Position numbers and translations under genes: made by a program | From: Bacillota bacterium | GTDB lineage: Bacteria > Bacillota > Clostridia > Oscillospirales > Ruminococcaceae | Direction of reading: 5' to 3' | Assembly: GCA_023396225.1 (NCBI GenBank) | Contig: JAEWWT010000006.1 | Span: 124,001-188,000 of the forward strand | Length of the DNA: 64,000 nt | Shown here: positions 41,409 through 50,374 of the stretch, one piece after another | Layout of the letters: every line of letters begins with the position of its first letter | How positions within the stretch are numbered: the stretch's first letter is position 1 | The notes under the pieces: generated by a model | Told to the model about the DNA's origin: nothing | The model's input: only the letters and a program-made list of their open reading frames with translations | Databases searched by the model: none

Positions 41409-42362
41409 TTATTCCTCTTCTGTAGAAAGGTCAAATCCAAGTGACTGGAGTTTTTCCTTAACCTCATCAAAGGATTTTTTACCAAGGTTTCTAACCTTCA
41501 TCATTTCTTCCTCAGACTTGTTAATCAAGTCGTCAACGGTATTAATTCCCGCACGCTTCAGACAATTGAATGAACGCACTGACAAGTCAAGTTCCTCAAT
41601 GGTCATCTCAAGGATTTTTTCCTTACCCTTGTCGTCCTTTTCTACCATGATCTCTGTAATTGAAGATTCATCAGATAAATCTATGAACAATTTCAGATGC
41701 TCGTTGAGGAGATTGGCTGCCTGTGATATAGCTTCCTTAGCGGATACTACACCATCAGTCCATACCTCAAGTGTAAGCTTATCAAAGTCTGTTACCTGAC
41801 CGAGTCGAGTATCCTCAACCTTGTAGTTTACCTTCAGTACAGGTGTATAAATAGAGTCAACAGCAATAACATCAATTCCAAGATTCAGATGCTGCTTGTT
41901 CTTATCGGAAGAAACATAGCCGCGTCCTCTGTCAATTGTAATTTCCATATAAAGCTTTGCGTCCTTGCCCAAAGTTGCAATGTGCATGTCTGGAACAAGA
42001 ATATCAACCTCTGAGTCAGTCTTAATATCGCCGGCTGTAACTTCACATTCATCCTCAGCCTCGATATATATTGTCTTTGGTCCTTCTCCGTAAAGCTTTG
42101 CTGTCAAACCTTTTAAATTAAGAATAATTTCAGTAACGTCTTCCTTAACGCCGGGTATTGTGGATAATTCATGGTGAACGCCGTCAATCTTTACTGAAGT
42201 AACAGCAACACCAGGAAGCGAGGAGAGCAGTACACGTCTCAGGCTATTGCCGAGAGTAATACCATAGCCGCGCTCCAGTGGAGCGATAACAAACTTACCG
42301 TAAGTTCCATCACTTTTGAGCTCGACGGTTTCTATTTCCGGCTTTTCGATTTTTTCAAGCAT
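41409..42362 (-). CDS. rpoA: RNA polymerase alpha subunit
   Basis: 317 aa. N-terminal dimerisation domain (FVIAPLERGYGITLGNSLRRVLLSSLPG, residues ~28-55), a linker, and a C-terminal helix-hairpin-helix domain (LDLSVRSFNCLKRAGINTVDDL, RNLGKKSFDEVKEKL) that contacts UP elements and activators. 61 bp after rpsD. Confidence 0.97.
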   Translation of the reverse strand: MLEKIEKPEIETVELKSDGTYGKFVIAPLERGYGITLGNSLRRVLLSSLPGVAVTSVKIDGVHHELSTIPGVKEDVTEIILNLKGLTAKLYGEGPKTIYIEAEDECEVTAGDIKTDSEVDILVPDMHIATLGKDAKLYMEITIDRGRGYVSSDKNKQHLNLGIDVIAVDSIYTPVLKVNYKVEDTRLGQVTDFDKLTLEVWTDGVVSAKEAISQAANLLNEHLKLFIDLSDESSITEIMVEKDDKGKEKILEMTIEELDLSVRSFNCLKRAGINTVDDLINKSEEEMMKVRNLGKKSFDEVKEKLQSLGFDLSTEEE

Positions 42363-42423
42363 TAATAAAACCCTCCTATATTCGCATGGTGAACACAGAA
42401 TTTCGTATCTCTACGCTATCCTA

Positions 42424-43020
42424 TTACTTAGAGTACAATTCGACGATGAGTGTTTCTTCAACCTCATAATCAATGTCGCCCTTAACAGGTGTACGAACTA
42501 CCTTTGCTGTTGATGTTTCCTTGTTCATTTCCATCCAAAGTGGAACTACTCTTCCGTTTGTTCCTTCGATGATTTCCTTGAACTTAGGGCTCTGCTTGCT
42601 GCTATCCTTTATTGTGATAACGTCACCTGGCTTGATTCTGTATGACGGAATATCAATTCTGCTTCCGTTTACAAGAAAATGACCATGTGTTACGAGCTGT
42701 CTAGCTTCTCTTCTTGTGAAAGCAAGACCCATTCTGAATACTACATTATCAAGTCTTGATTCAAGTAAAGTTATTAAATTTTCACCGGTCTGGCCTTCCA
42801 TTTTACCAGCAATTTCAAACATATGATAAAACTGCTTTTCCAAAACGCCATAAATGAACTTAAGCTTCTGCTTTTCTTTTAACTGAATACCATATTCAGA
42901 TACTTTTTTTCTCTGGTTTGACTGAGCATTTCTCTTAGTTTCCTTGGAAATTCCCATTACAGCTGGGCTTATTCCGAGGCTCTTGCACCTTTTGAGTACA
43001 GGTTCTCTACTAACTGCCAT
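42424..43020 (-). CDS. rpsD: ribosomal protein S4
   Basis: 198 aa. An S4 RNA-binding domain near residues 85-150 (LESRLDNVVFRMGLAFTRREARQLVTHGHFLVNG). The N-terminus (MAVSREPVLKRCKSLGI) has a single Cys, so it is the zinc-free C- form of S4. Primary 16S binder. 76 bp after rpsK. Confidence 0.96.
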   Translation of the reverse strand: MAVSREPVLKRCKSLGISPAVMGISKETKRNAQSNQRKKVSEYGIQLKEKQKLKFIYGVLEKQFYHMFEIAGKMEGQTGENLITLLESRLDNVVFRMGLAFTRREARQLVTHGHFLVNGSRIDIPSYRIKPGDVITIKDSSKQSPKFKEIIEGTNGRVVPLWMEMNKETSTAKVVRTPVKGDIDYEVEETLIVELYSK

Positions 43021-43096
43021 TTAACTTTACACCTCCATTGGTATTTCATAAATACGGACAAAGTAATCTGCCCGACGATAATATCTTGTTCAGGAA

Positions 43097-43498
43097 CTAC
43101 ACACGACGTCTCTTTGGAGGACGACATCCGTTATGTGGGATTGGTGTAACATCCTTGATGAGCTTAACTTCAAGACCAACTGTCTGAAGAGCTCTGATTG
43201 CAGCTTCACGTCCGGATCCAGGACCCTTAACATAAACTTCAACGTTCTTGAGGCCGTGTTCCATAGCTGCCTTTGCTGCTGTTTCTGCAGCTGTCTGTGC
43301 AGCAAATGGTGTAGACTTCTTTGAACCTCTGAAGCCAAGTCCGCCTGCAGATGCCCATGAAAGTGCGTTACCCTGTGTATCAGTGATTGTTACAATTGTA
43401 TTGTTGAAAGTGGACTGGATATGAACAGCGCCATTTTCAATGTTTTTACGTTCACGACGTCTTCTGACTGCCGTCTTTTTGCCTTTAACCTGTGCCAT
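43097..43498 (-). CDS. rpsK: ribosomal protein S11
   Basis: 133 aa. GAVHIQSTFNNTIVTITDTQGN, GFRGSKKSTPFAAQ and the C-terminal HNGCRPPKRRRV are characteristic. 30S platform protein near the E-site codon. 14 bp after rpsM. Confidence 0.97.
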   Translation of the reverse strand: MAQVKGKKTAVRRRRERKNIENGAVHIQSTFNNTIVTITDTQGNALSWASAGGLGFRGSKKSTPFAAQTAAETAAKAAMEHGLKNVEVYVKGPGSGREAAIRALQTVGLEVKLIKDVTPIPHNGCRPPKRRRV

Positions 43499-43512
43499 TG
43501 TTCATTCCCTCC

Positions 43513-43881
43513 TTACTTCTTCTTATTTGCGATTGTCTTTACAGGACCCTTACGAGTTCTTGCATTAGTCTTTGTTCTCTGACCTCTTACAGGGAGTCCC
43601 TTACGGTGACGAACCCCTCTGAAGCAGCCGATTTCTACTAGTCTCTTAATATTGAGAGCAACAGTTCTTCTTAAGTCGCCTTCAACCATAAAATGACGAT
43701 CAATATACTCACGAAGCTTTGCTACATCATCCTCTGACAGATCCTTGACTCTTACGTCAGGATTTACTCCTGTTTCCTTGAGAATGGTTTCAGCAGATTT
43801 ACGACCAATACCATATACATAAGTAAGTCCGATTTCTACTCTCTTATTTTTAGGCAGGTCAACACCAGCAATACGTGCCAT
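43513..43881 (-). CDS. rpsM: ribosomal protein S13
   Basis: 122 aa. MARIAGVDLPKNKRVEIGLTY, a helix-hairpin-helix YGIGRKSAETIL and C-terminal RGQRTKTNARTRKGP. Contacts tRNA and L5 in the 30S head. ATG 43881 has GGAGGTG 10 nt upstream; an in-frame GTG at 43890 lies within that site. 53 bp after rpmJ. Confidence 0.96.
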   Translation of the reverse strand: MARIAGVDLPKNKRVEIGLTYVYGIGRKSAETILKETGVNPDVRVKDLSEDDVAKLREYIDRHFMVEGDLRRTVALNIKRLVEIGCFRGVRHRKGLPVRGQRTKTNARTRKGPVKTIANKKK

Positions 43882-43934
43882 TTTTAACACACCTCCATAT
43901 TGGATTTTGGGATACTTCTATCTCGGTTATCTTA

Positions 43935-44048
43935 TTAACCCTGACGCTGTTTGTGCTTTGGGTTTTCGCAAATAACCATTATTTTGCCTTTTCTCTTAAT
44001 AACCTTGCACTTTTCGCATATAGGTTTTACTGAAGGTCTTACTTTCAT
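43935..44048 (-). CDS. rpmJ: ribosomal protein L36 (zinc-binding form)
   Basis: 37 aa: MKVRPSVKPICEKCKVIKRK, then a C...H pair (ICENPKH) completing the Cys3-His zinc site of the C+ form. AAAGGAGG lies just upstream of the ATG at 44048. It sits between infA and rpsM as usual in Firmicutes. Confidence 0.96.
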   Translation of the reverse strand: MKVRPSVKPICEKCKVIKRKGKIMVICENPKHKQRQG

Positions 44049-44085
44049 TATAAATACCTCCTTTAATTGGTAATAGCGGTTTCGC

Positions 44086-44304
44086 TTATTTGGCTCTCCA
44101 AGTTATTCTGCCCTTTGAGAGATCATATGGTGACATCTCAACCGTTACTTTGTCGCCCGGAACTATACGGATATAGTTCATTCTGAGCTTTCCTGAAACA
44201 TGGGCAAGTATCTGATGTCCGTTCGCAAGTTCAACCTGGAACGTCGCATTAGGCAGTGCCTCTATAACCGTACCTTCAATCTCAATTACATCTTCCTTAG
44301 ACAA
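44086..44304 (-). CDS. infA: translation initiation factor IF-1
   Basis: 72 aa, exactly the usual length when started at TTG 44304 (SKEDVIEIEGTVIEALPNATF), with AAAGGAGG 7 nt upstream. The longer frame to 44361 adds 19 non-homologous residues and is rejected. S1-like OB fold (HVSGKLRMNYIRIVPGDKV). Binds the 30S A site during initiation. The TTG start is notable for an essential gene. Confidence 0.94.
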   Translation of the reverse strand: MSKEDVIEIEGTVIEALPNATFQVELANGHQILAHVSGKLRMNYIRIVPGDKVTVEMSPYDLSKGRITWRAK

Positions 44305-44332
44305 GCAAAAGCCTCCTTTTGGACATTTCGAT

Positions 44333-44587
44333 TCAAAGTTCGGGGAATTTACCTTCGGCATACTCCCTCAAAATAGTTCTTAGCTTTTTGTCGGTGAGAT
44401 TGTCTGTATCTATCACAGTATTGGTAACACGGAGGTGTTTTAATCGCTTTTTCTTCGGTCTTTCAAGCTTACGCTCGTGGCCGTCGCATATCATGGCGAA
44501 ATCTCCTCCAATATTGGTAATAACAAGGAATCTGCCCTTGTCATGTCCTGCAACAGATCTGACAACCATACCAATTTTTGCTTCCAC
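44333..44587 (-). CDS. KOW-domain RNA-binding protein (L14e/L27e-like)
   Basis: 84 aa. A KOW motif at residues ~5-35 (IGMVVRSVAGHDKGRFLVITNI), then basic KLERPKKKRLKHL. It occupies the map-infA interval, where many Clostridia carry such a gene. Probably binds rRNA, but its role in the ribosome is not established to my knowledge. 18 bp after map. Confidence 0.85.
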   Translation of the reverse strand: MEAKIGMVVRSVAGHDKGRFLVITNIGGDFAMICDGHERKLERPKKKRLKHLRVTNTVIDTDNLTDKKLRTILREYAEGKFPEL

Positions 44588-44605
44588 AGTGCATCCTCCT
44601 TACGG

Positions 44606-45361
44606 TCAGATCGTCGGCTTTGTAAGCAGCACCGGACCATCGGGTGTAACTGCAACTGTATGCTCAAAATGAGCTGATAATGAACCTGATTTAGTTAACA
44701 CAGTCCAGCCGTCGGGAAGATCTTTAACATCATCACCTACTGCATTAATCATTGGTTCAATAGCAATTGTCATGCCTGACACAAGTCTTGGACCGTGACC
44801 CGGCTTACCGTAATTCGGGACTTCAGGGGATTCGTGCAATTCACGTCCCACTCCGTGACCGATATACTTTCTGACAATGCCATACCCAAAGGATGTGCAA
44901 TACTCCTCAATTGCATGACCTATGTCACCAATTCGGTTCCCGATAATTACTTGTTCAATTCCCTTGTACAAGCTCTGTTCAGTTACCTCAAGAAGTTTTT
45001 TTGCATCCTCTGATATTTTTCCTACGGCAAAGGTATAAGCTGTGTCGCCGACATATCCGTCGAATGTTGCTCCGACATCGATGCTGACGATGTCACCTTC
45101 GTTAATTCTTTTCTTTTTTGAAGGAAGTCCGTGGATAACCTCGTTGTTTATTGACAGACAAGCTGATCCGGGAAAACCGCCGTATCCAAGAAAAGAAGGA
45201 ATTGCACCTTGCTTGACAATATAATCATGAATTAACTTATCAAGCTCGAAGGTAGTCATACCAGGTCTTATTGACCTGCCGCCAAAGTGAAGAGCGTTGC
45301 CGGCGATAATTCCGGCCTTACGCATTTTCTCCAGCTCTGATTTAGATTTAACATTAATCAT
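44606..45361 (-). CDS. map: methionine aminopeptidase, type I
   Basis: 251-aa dinuclear metallopeptidase that removes N-terminal Met. Metal ligands are visible in DVGATFDGYVGDTA (two Asp), GHGVG (His), EPMI (Glu) and FEHTVAV (Glu). No N-terminal zinc extension, so a short type Ia form. Starts 16 bp after adk. Confidence 0.96.
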   Translation of the reverse strand: MINVKSKSELEKMRKAGIIAGNALHFGGRSIRPGMTTFELDKLIHDYIVKQGAIPSFLGYGGFPGSACLSINNEVIHGLPSKKKRINEGDIVSIDVGATFDGYVGDTAYTFAVGKISEDAKKLLEVTEQSLYKGIEQVIIGNRIGDIGHAIEEYCTSFGYGIVRKYIGHGVGRELHESPEVPNYGKPGHGPRLVSGMTIAIEPMINAVGDDVKDLPDGWTVLTKSGSLSAHFEHTVAVTPDGPVLLTKPTI

Positions 45362-45377
45362 TTATATCGCCTTACTA

Positions 45378-46010
45378 TTAAGCGTTTACTGCATCAAGAA
45401 CCAGCGCTGTAGTTGCCTGAACAGTTTCCTGTCCTTTGACAACTGTAAGCTTGCCTTTCCTGCTGTAGAAATCTGCAAGCGGTGCTGTCTGTTCATGATA
45501 GGTTTTTAATCTTTCGATTACTGTTTCAGGAGCGTCATCCTTACGCTGTACAGCATTTCCGCCGCACTTGTCACAGATTCCGTCAACCTTTGTAGGCTTG
45601 AATTCTGTGTGGTAGGATGCTCCGCAGCTTTCGCATACGCGTCTGCCTGCGAGTCTGCCCTGAATTGTTGCGTCCGGAACATCAATTTCAAGAACCTTGT
45701 CAATGATGATTCCCATGTTTTCCAAAGCTTCTGCCTGAGGAACGGTTCTTGGGAAACCGTCAAGAATATATCCATTCTTGCAGTCATCTTCGCCTATTCT
45801 ATCCTTCAGAATGCCTATTACAACTTCATCCGGAACAAGCGCACCGCTTTCCATATAACCCTTTGCTTTAAGTCCGCACTCTGTTCCGTTCTTTACAGCT
45901 TCTCTGAGGATATTTCCTGTTGAGATCTGTGGAATACCAAGCTTTGCGCTGATAGCCTCTGCCTGTGTACCCTTTCCGGCACCCGGAGCTCCAAGTAATA
46001 TCAAGTTCAT
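45378..46010 (-). CDS. adk: adenylate kinase (zinc-lid form)
   Basis: 210 aa. P-loop LLGAPGAGKGTQ at residues 4-15, NMP-binding region and a LID with four Cys (CESC...CDKC, near residues 130-150) that binds zinc as in Gram-positives. Balances ATP/AMP/ADP. Three in-frame ATGs exist (46022, 46016, 46010). The Shine-Dalgarno AAGGAGG is ~33 nt from 46010, but an 8-bp hairpin fills the spacer, leaving 9 unpaired nt before 46010, which also matches the usual MNLILLGAPG start. Confidence 0.94.
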   Translation of the reverse strand: MNLILLGAPGAGKGTQAEAISAKLGIPQISTGNILREAVKNGTECGLKAKGYMESGALVPDEVVIGILKDRIGEDDCKNGYILDGFPRTVPQAEALENMGIIIDKVLEIDVPDATIQGRLAGRRVCESCGASYHTEFKPTKVDGICDKCGGNAVQRKDDAPETVIERLKTYHEQTAPLADFYSRKGKLTVVKGQETVQATTALVLDAVNA

Positions 46011-46019
46011 ATTCATGAC

Positions 46020-46049
46020 CATACTGCCATATCAGCAGTATGCCTCCTT
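46020..46049 (-). promoter_or_regulatory. Shine-Dalgarno plus spacer hairpin before adk
   Basis: On the minus strand, GGAAGGAGG is followed by CATACTGC (46035-46042), loop TGATATG and GCAGTATG (46020-46027), then GTCATGAAT and the ATG at 46010. Folding of the perfect 8-bp stem shortens an otherwise overlong spacer. The first candidate ATG lies partly inside the stem. Confidence 0.7.
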
Positions 46050-46144
46050 CCGCGATGTTTTTAAGTTTTTACGTCTGAAAAACATATAACTCGCAGTAGA
46101 AAAAAGTAATTTCTCAGTCTTTTCCTACTGACAGTGTTTTGGAT

Positions 46145-47455
46145 TTACTCTAAAAATCCTTTATGGTGACGCATCATCAACTGAGATTCGAGTGTTCTTG
46201 TTGTTTCAAGCACAACGCTGACGATAATCAGAATTGATGTACCGCCCATTGAAATCTGCATCGATGGTATAGCCATATTTGTCAGTATCGGGAATATTGC
46301 AATGATACCGAGGAAGATAGCTCCGATAAGTGTGATCTTTGAGAGAACTCTCTGGATAAAATCACTTGTCGGTTTACCAGGTCTGATGCCCGGAATGCCT
46401 CCGTTATTCTGACGAAGATTATTTGCAATTTCAATCGGATTGTACTGCATTGATACATAGAAGTAGTTAAAAGCAATGATAAGCAGGAAGTATACTACTG
46501 CATACCATATTGTGTTGTAGTTAAAAATACTGAGAAATCCGGCATAGAATTTCTGCAAAGTAGTCTCAGGAACTGCTTTCGGCTCGATGAACATTGACAA
46601 TGTCTGAGGAATTGCAAGTATTGACATTGCAAATATGATTGGCATAACGCCGCTCATTGCTACCTTAACAGGAATATGTGTGTTCTGTCCGCCGTACTGC
46701 TTACGTCCTACAACTCTTTTTGCGTACTGTATCGGAATACGTCTCTCGGAATCATTCATAAATACAATGAAGCCGATCATTACAACGAATACTAAAAGAA
46801 TAACAGGTACTATGAGCCACATCTTTGGATCATTTTTAGCAACTGTGAACATCTTAAGAATTGCAGACGGACCTCTTGCTACGATACCTGCAAAAAGTAT
46901 GATAGAAATACCATTTCCGATACCTTTTTCGTTTACCTGATTGCCAAGCCATACGATAAGGGATGAACCTGCAACAAATGCCACGATAATTACTATCGCA
47001 GTAAATATTCCAGGGAATCCATCTGTGTACTGAACAGCTCCACGATTTCTCTGAAGCATGTAGTATGCATATGACATGACAATTGCGATTACCATTGATA
47101 CAACGCTTGTTATCTTCTGAAGCTTTTTCCTTCCCTCTTCGCCTTCCTTCTGAAGACGTTCAAGAGGAGGGAGAGCATATGTCAGAAGCTGAACAATGAT
47201 TGATGCGTTGATATATGGCTGAATTGACAATGCAAATAATGTTCCTTTTGAAAGAGCGCCGCCGGAGAGAATATCAAGATAGTTCAAGAAATTTCCTCCT
47301 GTACTGCCGCTTAGTTCGGCAGCAAGCACTGATGCATCCAGAAACGGAACTGTAATAGCACATCCAATACGGAATATGAGAATAATTAGTAATGTGTAGA
47401 GAATCTTTTTACGAACTTCTACTACCTTCCAAGCATTTCTGAAGGTCTGGAACAC
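46145..47455 (-). CDS. secY: preprotein translocase subunit SecY
   Basis: 436 aa, ten transmembrane helices, the central pore of the Sec translocon. Seen: FRIGCAITVPFLD in TM1, a plug region after it, YINASIIVQLL in TM2, and the cytoplasmic loops RRIPIQYAKRVVGRKQ and NNGGIPGIRPGKPT that contact SecA/ribosome. Starts 1 bp after rplO; 134 bp to adk. Confidence 0.97.
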   Translation of the reverse strand: MFQTFRNAWKVVEVRKKILYTLLIILIFRIGCAITVPFLDASVLAAELSGSTGGNFLNYLDILSGGALSKGTLFALSIQPYINASIIVQLLTYALPPLERLQKEGEEGRKKLQKITSVVSMVIAIVMSYAYYMLQRNRGAVQYTDGFPGIFTAIVIIVAFVAGSSLIVWLGNQVNEKGIGNGISIILFAGIVARGPSAILKMFTVAKNDPKMWLIVPVILLVFVVMIGFIVFMNDSERRIPIQYAKRVVGRKQYGGQNTHIPVKVAMSGVMPIIFAMSILAIPQTLSMFIEPKAVPETTLQKFYAGFLSIFNYNTIWYAVVYFLLIIAFNYFYVSMQYNPIEIANNLRQNNGGIPGIRPGKPTSDFIQRVLSKITLIGAIFLGIIAIFPILTNMAIPSMQISMGGTSILIIVSVVLETTRTLESQLMMRHHKGFLE

Positions 47456-47456
47456 A

Positions 47457-47900
47457 TTACATCACCTCTGCCTTCCCGCCTGCCTTTTCAATTTTATCCT
47501 TTGCTGCCTGTGAGAAAGCTGCTGCCTTAACTGTAAGGTTCTTTGTAAGCTCACCGTTTCCAAGGATCTTAACTCCGTCAAGTTCCTTCTTGATGATACC
47601 TGCTGCTAAAAGCAAATCTGTATCAACAACGGTTCCTTCCTTGAATACTTCAAGTGCAGAAACGTTAACTTCTGCATACTTTGTTGCAAATAATATATTG
47701 TTGAAACCTCTCTTTGGAATTCTTCTTGCGAGAGGCATCTGACCGCCTTCAAATCCTGGTCTTACTCCGCCGCCTGAACGTGCATTCTGACCTTTGTGAC
47801 CCTTGCCGGCTGTCTTTCCCTGTCCTGAACCCTGTCCACGGCCAATTCTCTTGACATCTCTGGTTGAGCCCTCAGCAGGTGATAATTCATGAATCTTCAT
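47457..47900 (-). CDS. rplO: ribosomal protein L15
   Basis: 147 aa. MKIHELSPAEGSTRDVKRIGRG, Gly-rich RGQGSGQGKTAGKGHKGQ and FEGGQMPLARRIPKRGF. ATG 47900 has AAGGAGGTG upstream; the GTG at 47912 lies in that site. Next to secY as in most bacteria. Confidence 0.96.
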   Translation of the reverse strand: MKIHELSPAEGSTRDVKRIGRGQGSGQGKTAGKGHKGQNARSGGGVRPGFEGGQMPLARRIPKRGFNNILFATKYAEVNVSALEVFKEGTVVDTDLLLAAGIIKKELDGVKILGNGELTKNLTVKAAAFSQAAKDKIEKAGGKAEVM

Positions 47901-47922
47901 AATTTTTCGCACCTCCTTGCAA

Positions 47923-48099
47923 TTATGCTTCAGTAACCTCTACGAGGTGGGATATCTTTCTGACTTTGCCCTTTGTAGCTTCGTTATCAGGCTGCACTGT
48001 TGCATCGCTGATTTTACGAAGGCCAAGAGAATGAGCAGTAGCAATCTGATCTTTCTTACAGCTGTTAAGACTCTTTACGAGCTTTACTTTAAGTGCCAT
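47923..48099 (-). CDS. rpmD: ribosomal protein L30
   Basis: 58 aa: MALKVKLVKSLNSCKKDQIATAHSLGLRKI, ending GKVRKISHLVEVTEA. The ferredoxin-like L30 fold and length are standard. AGGAGGA precedes the ATG. Lies between rpsE (13 bp) and rplO (22 bp). Confidence 0.95.
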   Translation of the reverse strand: MALKVKLVKSLNSCKKDQIATAHSLGLRKISDATVQPDNEATKGKVRKISHLVEVTEA

Positions 48100-48112
48100 G
48101 CGAGCATCCTCC

Positions 48113-48619
48113 TTATCCTAAAATTTCTTTTACTGACTTGCCTCTGATTGCAGCAACTTCCTTAGCGCTGCGGCAGTTAGCAAGACCGTTGATTGTTGCT
48201 CTTACTACATTACAAACATTGTTTGAACGAAGTGACTTTGTTCTGATGTCCTTGATTCCAGCCATTTCGATTACGGAACGAACTGGACCGCCTGCGATAA
48301 CACCTGTACCAGGTGCAGCTGGCTTCATGAGAACACGGCCTGCGCCGAACTCACCTACTATTTCGTGAGGAATTGTTGATCCTCTGAGAGAAACCTTAAT
48401 TAAATTCTTCTTTGCATCTTCGATACCCTTACGGATAGCATCAGGAACTTCTCCTGACTTTCCGAGACCGAAACCAACGATTCCGTTGCCGTCGCCTACT
48501 ACTACGAGAGCAGCAAACTTGAAGATACGTCCACCTTTAACAGTCTTTGATACTCTGTTAATTGTAACTACCTTTTCAGTCAGTTCGAGATTTGAAGCAT
48601 CTATCTTAGCATTTGCCAA
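48113..48619 (-). CDS. rpsE: ribosomal protein S5
   Basis: 168 aa. N-terminal dsRBD-like domain (EKVVTINRVSKTVKGGRIFKFAALVVVGDGNG) and C-terminal S5 domain (RVLMKPAAPGTGVIAGGPVRSVIEMAGI). Accuracy and helicase role at the mRNA entry site. 33 bp after rplR. Confidence 0.97.
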   Translation of the reverse strand: MANAKIDASNLELTEKVVTINRVSKTVKGGRIFKFAALVVVGDGNGIVGFGLGKSGEVPDAIRKGIEDAKKNLIKVSLRGSTIPHEIVGEFGAGRVLMKPAAPGTGVIAGGPVRSVIEMAGIKDIRTKSLRSNNVCNVVRATINGLANCRSAKEVAAIRGKSVKEILG

Positions 48620-48652
48620 AAGTATTACCTCCTTGTTAATTGATAGAGTGGA

Positions 48653-49012
48653 TTAGAAGTTTAATCCGCCTTTTCTAGCTCCGTCAGCAAGACTTGCTAC
48701 TCTTCCGTGATACAGGAAACCTGCACGGTCAAATACAACGTCTGTGATACCCTTTTCTGCAGCCTTCTTAGCGATCATTTCGCCAACCTTGAAAGCGCCG
48801 TCCTTGTTGCCGCCGTTAGCATCGAAGTCTTTTTCCATTGATGATGCTGCTGCGAGTGTAACACCTGCAACGTCATCTATAAGCTGAGCATAAATGTGAT
48901 TTGCGCTGCGAAAAACGTTAAGTCTTGGGCATGCTGCTGTTCCGCTTACCTTTGCACGAACTCTCTTTTGTCTCTTAAGTCTTGCAGCACTTCTGTTAAA
49001 CTGCTTTACCAT
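48653..49012 (-). CDS. rplR: ribosomal protein L18
   Basis: 119 aa. RLKRQKRVRAKVSGTAACPRLNVFRSANHIYAQ, then FDRAGFLYHGRVASLADGARKGGL. Binds 5S rRNA. ATG 49012 has AAAGGAG upstream; the GTG at 49024 overlaps that region. A 140-bp gap separates it from rplF. Confidence 0.96.
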   Translation of the reverse strand: MVKQFNRSAARLKRQKRVRAKVSGTAACPRLNVFRSANHIYAQLIDDVAGVTLAAASSMEKDFDANGGNKDGAFKVGEMIAKKAAEKGITDVVFDRAGFLYHGRVASLADGARKGGLNF

Positions 49013-49152
49013 ATTATTTTTCACTCCTTTTTTAACTGGAGAATAGTAGCTTTTTCAGCTGTCCCATTCTCTTACGTATCAGGATATCTACCGAACCGGT
49101 ACTTTATGCACACAGCCCTGTGATGTAATAATGGACCTTTTCAGATTCACTC

Positions 49153-49698
49153 TTACTTCTTGCCCTTACCTGCTTTACCTTCCTTACGGATGATACGTTC
49201 GCCAACATAATGAATTCCCTTGCCCTTATATGGCTCCGGAACTCTCTTTTCACGGATTTCTGCTGCAAACTGGCCTACAACCTGCTTGTCGATACCGTTA
49301 ACAATTATGCTAGTAGCACTTGGAACTTCGATTGTTATTTCATCTGTTTCAGGAATGATTACCTGATGTGAATAACCGAGGTTCATAACAAGATTCTTGC
49401 CCTGCTTAGTAGCACGGTAGCCGACACCTTCAATTTCAAGTGCCTTCTTAAATCCTGTTGTAACGCCTTCAACCATGTTCTGGATAAGTGTTCTTGTAAG
49501 ACCGTGAAGTGACTTGTGGATCTTTTCCTCTGAAGGACGATCAACAATAATTTCATTGCCCTCAAGCTTGATTATCATATCCTGGTTGAATGACTTTGTT
49601 AATGAGCCCTTTGGTCCCTTTACTGTAATAGTATTGCCGTCGAGTTTTACTTCAACGCCAGCAGGAACACTAATCGGCTTTCTACCTATTCTTGACAT
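49153..49698 (-). CDS. rplF: ribosomal protein L6
   Basis: 181 aa, two tandem alpha-beta L6 domains. MSRIGRKPISVPAGVEVKL and C-terminal RVPEPYKGKGIHYVGERIIRKEGKAGK. Sits near the factor-binding centre. 14 bp after rpsH. Confidence 0.97.
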   Translation of the reverse strand: MSRIGRKPISVPAGVEVKLDGNTITVKGPKGSLTKSFNQDMIIKLEGNEIIVDRPSEEKIHKSLHGLTRTLIQNMVEGVTTGFKKALEIEGVGYRATKQGKNLVMNLGYSHQVIIPETDEITIEVPSATSIIVNGIDKQVVGQFAAEIREKRVPEPYKGKGIHYVGERIIRKEGKAGKGKK

Positions 49699-49712
49699 TT
49701 ATGTGTTCCTCC

Positions 49713-50111
49713 TTACCATACGAATGCAAGGATTTCGCCGCCGACATTTAATTCTCTAGCCTTCTTATCTGTCATGACTCCCTTTGATGTGGAGACAATG
49801 GCAATTCCGAGACCCTTCATTACCTTTGGCATATCCTCACAGCTCTTATAAATTCTAAGACCTGGCTTTGATACTCTGCGAAGTCCTGTGATAACCTGTG
49901 ATTTATTATCACCGTACTTCAGTGTTATTCTGATTATACCCTGCTTTCCATCTTCAATAAACTGATAGCTCTTAACATAACCCTCATCAACAAGGATCTG
50001 TGTAATAGCCTTTTTAATGTTTGAAGCAGGAACGTCAACTGTTGCGTGCTTAGCAGTATTCGCATTACGAATTCTTGTAAGAATATCAGCAATTGTATCA
50101 GTAATTTGCAT
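49713..50111 (-). CDS. rpsH: ribosomal protein S8
   Basis: 132 aa. MQITDTIADILTRIRNANTAKH and C-terminal STSKGVMTDKKARELNVGGEILAFVW. Binds 16S helix 21; in other bacteria it also represses the spc operon. 54 bp after rpsN. Confidence 0.97.
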   Translation of the reverse strand: MQITDTIADILTRIRNANTAKHATVDVPASNIKKAITQILVDEGYVKSYQFIEDGKQGIIRITLKYGDNKSQVITGLRRVSKPGLRIYKSCEDMPKVMKGLGIAIVSTSKGVMTDKKARELNVGGEILAFVW

Positions 50112-50165
50112 ACCTTTGTTAACCTCCTTATATATGATTGAGAACCGGGTGTTCTCGCCGGCTGT

Positions 50166-50351
50166 TTACCAGCTTGCCTTTTTAACTCCAGGAATTTTGC
50201 CCTGATGTGCAAGCTCTCTGAAACAGATACGGCATATACCGAACTTTCTTAAATATGCGTGCGGTCTGCCGCAGATTTTACATCTGTTGTATGATCTAGT
50301 GGAAAACTTAGGAGTTCTCTGCTGTTTAAGCTTCATTGACAATTTTGCCAT
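50166..50351 (-). CDS. rpsN: ribosomal protein S14 type Z (zinc form)
   Basis: 61 aa. Two CxxC pairs (CKICGRPHAY, GICRICFREL) give the short zinc-ribbon S14 of Gram-positives. Ends GKIPGVKKASW. 23 bp after rplE. Confidence 0.97.
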   Translation of the reverse strand: MAKLSMKLKQQRTPKFSTRSYNRCKICGRPHAYLRKFGICRICFRELAHQGKIPGVKKASW

Positions 50352-50374
50352 GTTTAGTTATCCCTCCCGAAAAT

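Noticed and set aside
41389..41799. 136-codon plus-strand frame opposite rpoA
   Set aside because: Antisense shadow of rpoA; no ribosome binding site and Ser/Leu-rich artefact composition. The same applies to most plus-strand frames over the ribosomal cluster.
44086..44361. Longer infA frame starting at 44361
   Set aside because: The extra 19 residues are not IF-1-like, while TTG 44304 has a good Shine-Dalgarno and gives exactly 72 aa.
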